7,254 nt of DNA from Flemingiibacterium sp045649205 (GTDB lineage Bacteria > Bacillota > Clostridia > Oscillospirales > CAG-272), in NCBI GenBank assembly GCA_045649205.1, contig JAZRPJ010000231.1, positions 1 to 7,254 on the forward strand, in the 5' to 3' direction. Below, piece after piece: positions 1 to 6,073 of the stretch. Both the position numbers and the translations under genes were made by a program. Positions within the stretch are counted from its first letter, which is position 1. Each line of letters begins with the position of its first letter. Below the pieces are notes generated by a model. The model was given only the letters and a program-made list of their open reading frames with translations, had not been told where the DNA came from and ran no database searches.

Positions 1-2
1 AT

Positions 3-121
3 CCTCAATGCCGAGGACGGCACACGTCGGGAGCGGCTCCTCGAACCATCCCTCAATGCCGAGGACGGCACACGTCGGGAGCGGCTCCTCGAGCCATCCC
101 CCAATGCCGAGAACGGCATAC
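3..121. repeat. 48-bp tandem repeat, about 2.5 copies, open at the left edge
   Basis: Two full copies (3-50 and 51-98) differ by one base (A45 versus G93). A third, partial copy (99-121) matches with changes at 101, 112 and 119, and then decays. Each full copy contains a 6-bp inverted repeat, CGAGGA at 12-17 and TCCTCG at 38-43, so each unit could form a weak hairpin with a 20-nt loop. The period is a multiple of three, so both strands stay open in some frames (a 16-residue peptide repeat starting MPRTAHVGSG on +, and one containing DGSRSRSRR on -), but there is no ribosome binding site and I do not think it is coding. The array may continue to the left of the window. The repeat is directly visible; its function is unknown. 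Confidence 0.9.
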
Positions 122-133
122 ACCGAAGACGAC

Positions 134-163
134 ACACGGGCGGATTTTAAAATCCGCCCGTGT
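134..163 (-). terminator. Perfect 30-bp palindrome, probable terminator of the leftward operon
   Basis: The arms ACACGGGCGGATTTT (134-148) and AAAATCCGCCCGTGT (149-163) are perfectly complementary over 15 bp. The palindrome lies 13 bp past the stop codon of the MreB-like gene, the usual place for an operon terminator. As RNA the GC-rich outer stem would be closed by an AU-rich inner part. The call is weakened because no U-tract follows on the leftward strand (it reads GTCGTCTTC), so this is not a textbook intrinsic terminator. On the + strand a T-run occurs at 180-186, about 16 nt after the stem, which is too far for an ordinary terminator. It could serve both directions if a rightward gene ends beyond the left edge, or it could be a protein-binding site. 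Confidence 0.5.
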
Positions 164-176
164 ACTATTAAACGCA

Positions 177-1139
177 TTATTTTTTTCGAAGCATTTCGCC
201 GAGCCCGATTGCAACGCAATCGGAAAGGGACGGCGGCAAGATTATCTCATACCCCACCGTATCAGCTATGTATTCCCCGAAGCCGGGCATATTCGCGCCG
301 CCGCCAATGAGTACAAGCTGTTCTGCTTTGGACGCATTTTCGCCGTGAACGGGTAAATTCGCCGCGGCGGTTTCAATAAGGGATGCAGTCCCTTCAATAT
401 AGGACTGACAAGGAGTCATAAGCTCCTCAAGCATGATCTCTTTTCTTCCCGGCATACCCGTGGTTATATCAACGCCGCTGAAGGGGATCTTTTCATCGTT
501 TTCGCCGAGCAGTGAAAGCCTGTGCTTGGCATCACGCACTGACGATACCGACACCGCCAAGTCGTACTGCCGACGGATATATGCGCATATTTCAAGATCG
601 GCATGATCACCGCCCCGAAGACTGCTCTGCGCCCTCATAAGCTCGCCCTGCCGAACATACGCCACCTCAACAATAGATGCACCCACGTCGCAAACAAGCG
701 TGCCGCCGAATTCCTCCGTGTGGTCATCCTTGATTCCGCAGCCCACAAGCGCTGCTACCGCTGAATCCACGAACTCAACTTTTCCCGTGTGGCAGTCATC
801 GAAAGCACGCCGCAGCAGCTCTCGGTTGTTTGAACCGAAGCTGTATTTTGTCGCCGCGAGAATGTGCTTTTTTGCTCGCGGTGCCGCTCTTTCGAGAAAA
901 CGGTTCAAAAGCTCCGCCGTAAGATTGAAATCAGTAATGCTTCCGTTTTCGAAGGGTCTTCGCAGTGTGACGGTTCCCGGTGCTCTTGCCGAAAGCAGAA
1001 GCGCATCCGTACCCACAGCCAGTACATTGCCTTTTGTGTCAACTGCCGCTACGTTTGGCTCACGAAGAACTATCCCCTCGCCCTCTCTGCAAATCTTTAT
1101 AACTCTCGCTCCAAAGTCAACTCCAAGTTTTACCGCCAT
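177..1139 (-). CDS. Divergent MreB/Mbl-family (actin-like) cell-shape protein
   Basis: The 320-residue product belongs to the bacterial actin family that guides lateral wall synthesis from the inner face of the membrane. The N-terminal region is clearly MreB-like: GIVLREPNVAAVD (22-34), AVGTDA (41-46), APGTVTLRRPFENGSITDF (53-71). The adenosine motif LIGGGANMPGF (277-287) is kept. Other motifs are altered. The phosphate-1 loop is DFGARVIKI (8-16) instead of DLGTANTL, phosphate-2 is DVGASIVEVA (151-160) instead of DIGGGTTEVA, and the EEPMAAA segment holding the catalytic acid reads DSAVAAL (125-131). Length is slightly below the usual 330-345. The start is fixed by an AGGAGG site 6 nt upstream, and the gene overlaps maf by 10 nt, so it is translated from the same mRNA. 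It is the last gene before a likely terminator; no mreC follows within the window. Family membership is well supported; whether it is the main MreB or a specialised paralogue is open, and the motif changes favour a paralogue with weak or no ATPase activity. Confidence 0.8.
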   Translation of the reverse strand: MAVKLGVDFGARVIKICREGEGIVLREPNVAAVDTKGNVLAVGTDALLLSARAPGTVTLRRPFENGSITDFNLTAELLNRFLERAAPRAKKHILAATKYSFGSNNRELLRRAFDDCHTGKVEFVDSAVAALVGCGIKDDHTEEFGGTLVCDVGASIVEVAYVRQGELMRAQSSLRGGDHADLEICAYIRRQYDLAVSVSSVRDAKHRLSLLGENDEKIPFSGVDITTGMPGRKEIMLEELMTPCQSYIEGTASLIETAAANLPVHGENASKAEQLVLIGGGANMPGFGEYIADTVGYEIILPPSLSDCVAIGLGEMLRKK

Positions 1140-1753
1140 TTTCCCCCTCCTAAATATTCATCGGGTTCAATTCCGAATTCTCGTGACAGAAGCTCCTTCA
1201 TTCTGAAAATCGGAAGTCCTACCACATTGTAGTAGTCACCGTCGATCTCCTTTACGAAAAATCCGCCAACACCCTGGATACCGTATGAGCCTGCCTTGTC
1301 CATTGGCTCTCCGCTTTTTATATAATATTCGATCTCCGCTTCGCTCATTTTCCCGAAGCGGACTTTTGTTTCAACCGTATCCGAGGAAATCATTGCTTTT
1401 CCGTTGAATCTTCCATACAGAGCGATTCCCGTAAATACGGAATGTTCCCGTCCCGACAGTGTTTCGAGCATTTCGCGTGCCTCATCCTCGCTATGGGGCT
1501 TTCCGAGTATCCTTCCGTCTATGGCAACTACTGTATCAGCACCGAGGATGATGCAGTCCCCGTCACCGTCGTACCTTTCGGCAACAGCCTTGGCCTTTCT
1601 TGCGGCAAGCTCCTTCACTGTATCTCCGGGCGAAAGGACACCGTCAATATCCTCGTCACAGTCTGAAACGATAATTTTGAAGTCAATTCCCAGCATGGAA
1701 AGAAGCTCACGCCGTCTTGGGGAATTTGAGGCGAGAATAAATTTAAAATTCAT
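1130..1753 (-). CDS. maf: Maf/YhdE-family nucleoside triphosphate pyrophosphatase
   Basis: The 207-residue protein has the full Maf signature: LASNSPRRRELL (7-18) with the S-x-S-P-R-R loop, GADTVVAIDG (71-80) carrying the catalytic Asp73, GKPHSEDEAREML (85-97), SGREHSVFTG (100-109), and DKAGSYGIQGVGGFF (152-166). Family members cleave dTTP, UTP or modified nucleotides to the monophosphate plus pyrophosphate in the cytoplasm; B. subtilis Maf also blocks septation when overproduced. The length matches the usual 190-210. The reading frame is open for another 105 codons upstream, but that extension lies antiphase inside dut and resembles nothing. The ATG at 1753 gives the exact family N-terminus and has a GGAAAGG site 9 nt upstream. 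The start is 4 nt after the dut stop, and the end overlaps the MreB-like gene. Its neighbour dut is another house-cleaning pyrophosphatase, which fits a shared nucleotide-pool role. Exact substrate preference cannot be read from the sequence. Confidence 0.95.
   Translation of the reverse strand: MNFKFILASNSPRRRELLSMLGIDFKIIVSDCDEDIDGVLSPGDTVKELAARKAKAVAERYDGDGDCIILGADTVVAIDGRILGKPHSEDEAREMLETLSGREHSVFTGIALYGRFNGKAMISSDTVETKVRFGKMSEAEIEYYIKSGEPMDKAGSYGIQGVGGFFVKEIDGDYYNVVGLPIFRMKELLSREFGIEPDEYLGGGKWR
1146..1151 (-). promoter_or_regulatory. Ribosome binding site of the MreB-like gene
   Basis: A perfect AGGAGG on the minus strand lies 6 nt before the ATG at 1139 and inside the last codons of maf (the Gly-Gly-Gly stretch). 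It fixes the start and makes translation of the gene possible independently of maf termination. Confidence 0.85.
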
Positions 1754-1757
1754 GGCC

Positions 1758-2207
1758 TTATACCTTTCCGGTCGAGCCGAAGCCGCCCTCGCCCCGCTCG
1801 GTTTTATCAAGGTCTGCAGCCTCTGTAAGCTTCGCATGGAGAACGGGCATGAACATAAGCTGGGCAATTCGCTCGCCTTTTGCCACGGTATAGGGCGTGT
1901 CGGAATTATTGATAAGTGCCGCCGAAATCTCGCCGCGGTAATCGCTGTCGATGACGCCGATGCCGTTGGCGAGGGAGATGCCATGCTTCGAGGAAAGTCC
2001 GCTTCTTGCACAGAGAATTGCCACAACACCTTTGTTTTCGGGAGAAATTGCGATACCGGTGGGTACAAGCTTACGCTCCCCGGGAGCGATGGTTATTTCC
2101 TCCTCCGCCGCAGAGCGCAGGTCAATTGCCGCCGAACCGTCGGTGGCGTACTCGGGCATTGTTACTCCCTCACGAAGGATTTTGATTTTCACATTCAGTT
2201 CGTTCAT
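1758..2207 (-). CDS. dut: Deoxyuridine 5'-triphosphate nucleotidohydrolase (dUTPase)
   Basis: The 149-residue product converts dUTP to dUMP and pyrophosphate, which keeps uracil out of DNA and feeds thymidylate synthesis. All five motifs of the trimeric dUTPase family are present in order: AAIDLRSA (26-33), ARSGLSSKHG (67-76), GIGVIDSDYRGEI (82-94) with the catalytic Asp87 and the uracil-stacking Tyr90, GERIAQLMF (111-119), and the C-terminal glycine-rich flap RGEGGFGSTG (138-147). The length is normal for a homotrimeric dUTPase. The ATG overlaps the stop codon of the upstream U32 gene as ATGA (2204-2207) and has an AAGGAG site 9 nt upstream. The frame and motifs are intact; I see nothing odd in the protein. 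Confidence 0.97.
   Translation of the reverse strand: MNELNVKIKILREGVTMPEYATDGSAAIDLRSAAEEEITIAPGERKLVPTGIAISPENKGVVAILCARSGLSSKHGISLANGIGVIDSDYRGEISAALINNSDTPYTVAKGERIAQLMFMPVLHAKLTEAADLDKTERGEGGFGSTGKV
1763..1769 (-). promoter_or_regulatory. Ribosome binding site of maf
   Basis: GGAAAGG on the minus strand, inside the 3' end of dut, is 9 nt before the ATG at 1753. It supports this start over the longer open frame that begins inside dut. Confidence 0.6.
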
Positions 2208-4258
2208 TTTGAAATTCTCCTTATTTCACCCTGCGGTGTTCTGATTTTTCCTGTGAGAAGACCTTCGGCATAGGATTTTTTCTCGTCGGTAAAGATGTAG
2301 TGTCCGCCTCTTATGCGGTATTTTATAAGCTCCTCGGAGCGGTCCGCCATAAAGGTCGGTACACTGTTGTACATGATATTTCTGTGTTTGTATGCTCGCG
2401 TCAGAGGGAACTCAATTCCCCGGCGGTCAACGAGAGGAAGGTATCTCCGTTTTTCACATTCCTCGCAGGAATATATATCACGGATGACACATTTTTCGAG
2501 AGTCATAAGAGGAATCCGTCCGTAAATCACCGGTGGAAGACCCAGATCGCGAAGCTGGGGGAGGGTAAGCTCGGGAGAGGCAATGATATCCGCAAATCCC
2601 ATGCCAATGAGGACGTCCCTTGTATAACTGTTGTAAACATTGAGCCTGAAATCGCCGTGAGGGATCATCCCTGCTTCCTTTACCATAGAAAGATGCCCCG
2701 GATTCGACACAAGGGCGTGTTTGATTCCAAAGTCAGCTGCGGCTTTCAGCATGGCGAGAACGTCGTCCCTTTCCGAATCGAAGACCACCGGCGGAATTAT
2801 GATGCCGCTTACCTTGTCGGTCATATGGGCAGTGAATTTTTCAAGTGGAATATAGACTGTCACACACTCGCCCACGTCATCGGGGATATCATTATAATCA
2901 CCGAATCTTGCGGTAATGCCGGCAGACGGCGACAAATTTTCGGGAGCGTCGATCCTCTCCGGAACAGTCCCGTTCCGACGGAGAAGCATTTTTTTTGAAA
3001 CTTCTTCCACTGCCTCCCGTCGCAGAGAATTTAGGGCAGACAAGGGCATGATCAGCCCCTCGTCAAGCTGAATTTCACATTCGCCGAGAACAAAGGGCGT
3101 GCCGCCAAGCTTTGAGATGTTTTTTATAATCAAGTCCTTCGTCAGAGGACGGTTTATCGCCTCGTCGGGGACTACGCTGTATGCGGTAGCGGTATGCCCT
3201 GCGGCTGTCACCGTAAGCTTTGCCGGCTTGTCCTTTTCAATCATCGCCTGCATATTTATGGGCTGTCCCATGTCACGGAGAAAAGCGGAGTAATTCTCGC
3301 CGGCAAGGCTGTTTGTGTCCGCTTTGTCAGCATCGGTGCGTACACCCAACATCTCTTTGCCGATCCTTTTTGTAAAATATCCGTCGGTGAAGCCGCTTCT
3401 GGAGAACAGTGCTTTAAGCTCGGTCAGCTCCTTTTCGGTGGCGTTTCGCCCCTCATCGAGAAGGCGGCGATAAATTTTTGTAACACCGTATACATAATCG
3501 GGGCTTTTCATGCGCCCTTCGATTTTGAGAGATGCCGCTCCGAGAGTCAGTATGTCCGTTATGTGGGAAGCAAGGCAGATATCCTTAAGGCTCAGCGCAT
3601 AACTCTCTTTTCCTTTTTTGCAGGTTTTATACGGAAGCCTGCAGGGCTGAGCGCACTCGCCTCTGTTGCCGCTCCTTCCTCCGATAAGGGAGCTGGCAAG
3701 GCATCCTCCGGACTGTGATACGCAGATTGCCCCGTGAACAAAGAGCTCCGTTTCAATGGGTGAATTTTTGCAGAGATAGGATAAGTCATCAAAGGACAGC
3801 TCTCTTGCCGCAACCATTCGTGAAAAGCCTATTCTTGAAAGCTCCTTTGCGGCAGCGAGGTTATGTCCTGCCGCCTGGGTACTTGCATGAAGCTCTATTT
3901 CGGGAAAATATTTTCTTATAAGACTCGCTGCACCAAGGTCCGCTACAATAAGGGCATCCGCTCCGAGATCGTAAAGCTCGCCAACGCAGTTAAGAAATTC
4001 CGGGATCTCTCTGTTGTGAATAAGCGTATTGAGGGTGATGTTTGTCTTAACACCGTAAAGACGGCATTTGTCGATGGCATCCTTAAGGCTGCTGCCATCG
4101 AAATTTTTCGCATTCATCCGGGCATTAAAAAGTGATGCGCCGAAATAGACCGCATCCGCTCCTCCGGCAATAGCGGCATCCAGTGCCTCCGGTGAGCCTG
4201 CAGGTGCCAAAAGCTCCGGGACTTGCTGGGACTGACTCAATTTTTTTGTTATTGTCAT
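2204..4258 (-). CDS. U32-family protein of RlhA architecture (probable Fe-S RNA hydroxylase; annotated 'peptidase U32')
   Basis: The 684-residue protein begins with the U32 TIM-barrel domain: PELLAPAGSPEALDAAIAGG (14-33), then DAVYFGASLFNARMNAKNF (35-53). The U32 signature E-L-F-V-H-G-A-I-C-x6-C-L-A-S lies at about 171-189, and GNRGECAQPCRLPY follows at 197-210. Cys179, Cys186, Cys202 or Cys206, and Cys228 are the likely [4Fe-4S] ligands, as in UbiU, TrhP and RlhA. KIEGRMKSPDYVYGV (245-259) is also family-typical. A C-terminal half of about 350 residues, with a second cysteine group (590, 598, 601) next to DRRGIEFPL, matches the long DUF3656-containing class to which E. coli RlhA (653 residues, 23S rRNA C2501 hydroxylation) belongs; TrhP-type tRNA enzymes are about 200 residues shorter. 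Older 'collagenase/protease' labels are probably wrong for this class. The ATG at 4258 has only a weak GA-rich site, but the family core starts at residue 14, so the start is plausible. It is the first gene of the leftward operon. The rRNA target is inferred from architecture only. Confidence 0.88.
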   Translation of the reverse strand: MTITKKLSQSQQVPELLAPAGSPEALDAAIAGGADAVYFGASLFNARMNAKNFDGSSLKDAIDKCRLYGVKTNITLNTLIHNREIPEFLNCVGELYDLGADALIVADLGAASLIRKYFPEIELHASTQAAGHNLAAAKELSRIGFSRMVAARELSFDDLSYLCKNSPIETELFVHGAICVSQSGGCLASSLIGGRSGNRGECAQPCRLPYKTCKKGKESYALSLKDICLASHITDILTLGAASLKIEGRMKSPDYVYGVTKIYRRLLDEGRNATEKELTELKALFSRSGFTDGYFTKRIGKEMLGVRTDADKADTNSLAGENYSAFLRDMGQPINMQAMIEKDKPAKLTVTAAGHTATAYSVVPDEAINRPLTKDLIIKNISKLGGTPFVLGECEIQLDEGLIMPLSALNSLRREAVEEVSKKMLLRRNGTVPERIDAPENLSPSAGITARFGDYNDIPDDVGECVTVYIPLEKFTAHMTDKVSGIIIPPVVFDSERDDVLAMLKAAADFGIKHALVSNPGHLSMVKEAGMIPHGDFRLNVYNSYTRDVLIGMGFADIIASPELTLPQLRDLGLPPVIYGRIPLMTLEKCVIRDIYSCEECEKRRYLPLVDRRGIEFPLTRAYKHRNIMYNSVPTFMADRSEELIKYRIRGGHYIFTDEKKSYAEGLLTGKIRTPQGEIRRISK
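2217..2222 (-). promoter_or_regulatory. Ribosome binding site of dut
   Basis: AAGGAG on the minus strand is 9 nt before the ATG at 2207, within the last codons of the U32 gene. Together with the ATGA stop/start overlap it suggests coupled translation. Confidence 0.75.
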
Positions 4259-4317
4259 TGTTTTTCTCTCTGAAAAGGAATTTTTTTAAGGTTGCGCAAA
4301 TATTTTTCCCATATGTA

Positions 4318-4346
4318 TTGCAATTTTCACATTTAGAGGTTATAAT
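4318..4346 (+). promoter_or_regulatory. Predicted sigma-A promoter for the rightward lipoprotein-proB-recG operon
   Basis: TTGCAA (4318-4323, 4 of 6 to consensus) and a perfect TATAAT (4341-4346) are separated by the ideal 17 bp. Transcription would start near 4353 and leave a leader of about 120 nt. I see no riboswitch or attenuator in that leader. Confidence 0.55.
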
Positions 4347-4378
4347 ATTATCATGGGGTAATTTGGGGTTATATATAT

Positions 4379-4406
4379 ATTATAATATAAATTTATGCAT
4401 TTGCAA
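4379..4406 (-). promoter_or_regulatory. Predicted sigma-A promoter for the leftward U32-dut-maf-mreB-like operon
   Basis: On the minus strand a TTGCAA -35 (4401-4406) and a consensus TATAAT -10 (4379-4384) are separated by 16 bp. The T6/A6 tract at 4423-4434 falls where an UP element would sit. Transcription would begin near 4372, giving a 5' leader of about 114 nt before the U32 gene. The -10 is perfect but lies in a long AT repeat, where such matches also arise by chance. Confidence 0.45.
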
Positions 4407-4462
4407 AGACCCTAATTGAAAATTTTTTAAAAAAGTTACCGCAAACCAAATATTTAACATAC

Positions 4463-4467
4463 AGGAG
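4463..4467 (+). promoter_or_regulatory. Ribosome binding site of the lipoprotein gene
   Basis: AGGAG is 7 nt before the ATG at 4475, followed by an A-rich spacer. It is the only strong site on the rightward operon; proB and recG lack a comparable one. Confidence 0.85.
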
Positions 4468-4474
4468 ATAAAAA

Positions 4475-5275
4475 ATGAAAAGAATTCTTGCCCTTTTGCT
4501 TTCGGCTATGCTTGCCACTCTTGCCGTTACCTCTTGCACCGGCGGCAACACCGAGGATACTACCGTAAGCGATACCACCGATACCGAGGACACCGCAGAT
4601 ACCGTACATACACCTGACACCACCGATGCTGCTGACACGGCTGATACAACCGATACAACAGTCGGCGAAGATACTGCCGATACCGAGGATACGTCTGACA
4701 CGACCGAGCCCGATGTGACTGAACCTGCAGTCACCGACCCGCCCGTGACCGCGCCTCCGGTTACTGATGCACCCGTCACTGACGCACCTGTGACCGCGCC
4801 TCCTGCTCCCAAATATACCGCAGGCAAGCTGACCTCAAAGGATTACACGAGCACATGGCTTGACCTTTCCTTCACCCCTACCAAAAATATGGATTTTTCC
4901 TCTGCCAAGGATCTTGCGGATATCGACCTCGGAAATACAGTGTGTGAAATGATGGCGACCGACAAAACCACTCTCAGCACTGCCGTAATATCCGTGTTCC
5001 CCTCCGATTACGATGACGCAGATGACTATTTTTCCGGTCTTATCAAGACCTATGAGGGCACTGGAGTTGAAGTTACGGTCAGCGACATCCAGAGTAAGAA
5101 GCTGGGCGGCGGCACATACAGCTACGCACTTTGCGATATGAAGTATATGGGTGATGTCATGAAGACCGCCACATATTTCCGCGTGATCGGTGACCACAGC
5201 GTTACGGTCATCATCACTTACCAGACCGAAGCAGAGCTTAATAATTTCCTCTCCTGCTTCGCTGCGGCAAAATAA
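4475..5275 (+). CDS. Secreted lipoprotein with Thr/Asp/Pro-rich spacer, function unknown
   Basis: The 266-residue product starts with a lipoprotein signal: MKR, a hydrophobic stretch (4-18), and the lipobox VTSC with Cys21 as the expected lipidated residue. The mature protein would thus be anchored on the outer face of the membrane. Residues 26-79 are an acidic Thr/Asp/Glu-rich stretch built from short DT, TD and EDT units. Residues 81-110 are six copies of a pentapeptide VT-x-x-P/A with strict 5-residue spacing. Together they form a flexible, wall-spanning type of spacer. Residues 113-266 form a globular domain of about 150 residues with alternating strand-like segments (TAVISVF, ATYFRVIG, SVTVIITY) ending in an acidic helix. 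The overall pattern recalls small PsbP/Mog1-like or DUF1795-like folds, but I cannot assign a family. Cys157, Cys200 and Cys261 lie in the exported domain. It is the first gene after the predicted promoter; proB follows after 5 nt. Confidence 0.85.
   Translation: MKRILALLLSAMLATLAVTSCTGGNTEDTTVSDTTDTEDTADTVHTPDTTDAADTADTTDTTVGEDTADTEDTSDTTEPDVTEPAVTDPPVTAPPVTDAPVTDAPVTAPPAPKYTAGKLTSKDYTSTWLDLSFTPTKNMDFSSAKDLADIDLGNTVCEMMATDKTTLSTAVISVFPSDYDDADDYFSGLIKTYEGTGVEVTVSDIQSKKLGGGTYSYALCDMKYMGDVMKTATYFRVIGDHSVTVIITYQTEAELNNFLSCFAAAK
4715..4804 (+). repeat. Six degenerate 15-bp repeats inside the lipoprotein gene
   Basis: These encode the pentapeptide series starting at Val81, Val86, Val91, Val96, Val101 and Val106 (pattern V-T-[EDA]-[PA]-[PA]). 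The third bases vary between copies, so the peptide pattern is better kept than the DNA. Just upstream, 4550-4711 is a less regular Thr-Asp coding repeat. Copy number is likely to vary between strains. Confidence 0.8.
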
Positions 5276-5280
5276 CAGAC

Positions 5281-6072
5281 ATGAGTATATTTAACGAAAA
5301 ATCAAGAATCGTCGTAAAGGTCGGCTCAAACACCCTAACTCACGCTACGGGCAGACTTGACCTCAGACGCATGGAGCTGCTCGTCCGCATCCTCTCCGAT
5401 TTCAAGAACGCGGGACATGAAATCGTCCTCGTCAGCTCCGGTGCGGTTGCGGCAGGTGTGGCGAAAATGGGCTTCGACCACCGTCCCGGAAGTATCGATG
5501 AAAAGCAGGCTCTCGCCGCTATCGGTCAGGCAGAGCTTATGCAGGTCTACGAAAAGTTTTTCGCTACCTACGGATATACCGTAGGTCAGCTTCTTCTTAC
5601 AAAGGATGTAATCGACAACGAAGAACGCCGTACCAATGCGGAAAATACCTTCCGCGAGCTTCTGAAGCTTGGATGTGTGCCTATCGTAAATGAACACGAC
5701 TCCGTTTCAAGCGTGGGAATCGAATTCGGCGGAAACGACTTTTTGTCGGCGTACATAGCCCTGGTCTGCCATGCGGACATCCTTATCAATATGTCCGACA
5801 TTGACGGACTTTTCGACAGCGACCCGAGAAAGAACGAAAATGCCCGTCTTATCGACCGGGTTGACGAAATAAACAGTGAGATCACCTCCTATGCCGGCGG
5901 CGCGGGAACTGACCGTGGTACGGGCGGTATGATTGCAAAAATCGAAGCGGCGAGAATCGTCACCGAGGCAGGTATCCCCATGCTTATCGTCAACGGTAAG
6001 AATCCCGAGATACTCTACCAGATTCTCGACGGCAAACATGTGGGAACATATTTTGCTCCCAAATGCAGATAA
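5281..6072 (+). CDS. proB: Glutamate 5-kinase, short form without PUA domain
   Basis: The 263-residue enzyme phosphorylates glutamate with ATP, the first and usually proline-inhibited step of proline synthesis. Visible amino acid kinase motifs are VVKVGSNTLT (11-20, Lys13), VLVSSGAVAAG (49-59), QALAAIGQAELMQ (76-88), PIVNEHDSV (134-142), NMSDIDGLFDSDPRKN (170-185) and GTGGMIAKIEAA (213-224, Lys220). The protein ends after the kinase domain; the PUA domain of about 90 residues found in the 367-residue E. coli enzyme is absent, and recG starts one base later, so it is not hidden by a frameshift. Short forms are known in the family. Two active-site positions differ from the common pattern: NEHD instead of NEND, and FGGND (149-153) instead of FGDND. 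No clear ribosome binding site precedes the ATG, so translation probably depends on the lipoprotein gene ending 5 nt upstream. No proA is visible next to it. Confidence 0.95.
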   Translation: MSIFNEKSRIVVKVGSNTLTHATGRLDLRRMELLVRILSDFKNAGHEIVLVSSGAVAAGVAKMGFDHRPGSIDEKQALAAIGQAELMQVYEKFFATYGYTVGQLLLTKDVIDNEERRTNAENTFRELLKLGCVPIVNEHDSVSSVGIEFGGNDFLSAYIALVCHADILINMSDIDGLFDSDPRKNENARLIDRVDEINSEITSYAGGAGTDRGTGGMIAKIEAARIVTEAGIPMLIVNGKNPEILYQILDGKHVGTYFAPKCR

Positions 6073-6073
6073 A

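Noticed and set aside
3..121. Possible CRISPR array
   Set aside because: The 48-bp copies are contiguous with no unique spacers between them, and no cas gene is present.
205..223. 8-bp inverted repeat CCGATTGC/GCAATCGG with a 3-nt loop
   Set aside because: It lies inside the coding end of the MreB-like gene (residues around SDCVAIG), has no U-tract on either strand, and is plausible by chance.
8..310. Open frame on + with a 16-residue repeat (MPRTAHVGSGSS...)
   Set aside because: It is the 48-bp repeat read as protein, then runs through the palindrome and antisense into the MreB-like gene. There is no ribosome binding site and no recognisable domain.
700..1232. Two + strand open frames opposite the MreB-like and maf genes
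   Set aside because: They are antisense to strongly supported genes and have basic, serine-rich composition without recognisable motifs or binding sites.
1754..2068. 105-codon N-terminal extension of maf
   Set aside because: It lies wholly inside dut in another frame, has no family resemblance, and the ATG at 1753 gives the exact Maf N-terminus with its own binding site.
4381..4386. Second TATAAT on the + strand as an additional promoter
   Set aside because: No acceptable -35 is found 16-18 bp upstream; it is part of the AT-alternating tract that provides the minus-strand -10.
4393..4827. Val/Ser-rich open frame on the minus strand opposite the lipoprotein spacer
   Set aside because: It is the antisense reading of the Thr/Asp repeat, where low complexity keeps several frames open. 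No start signal or homology is seen.
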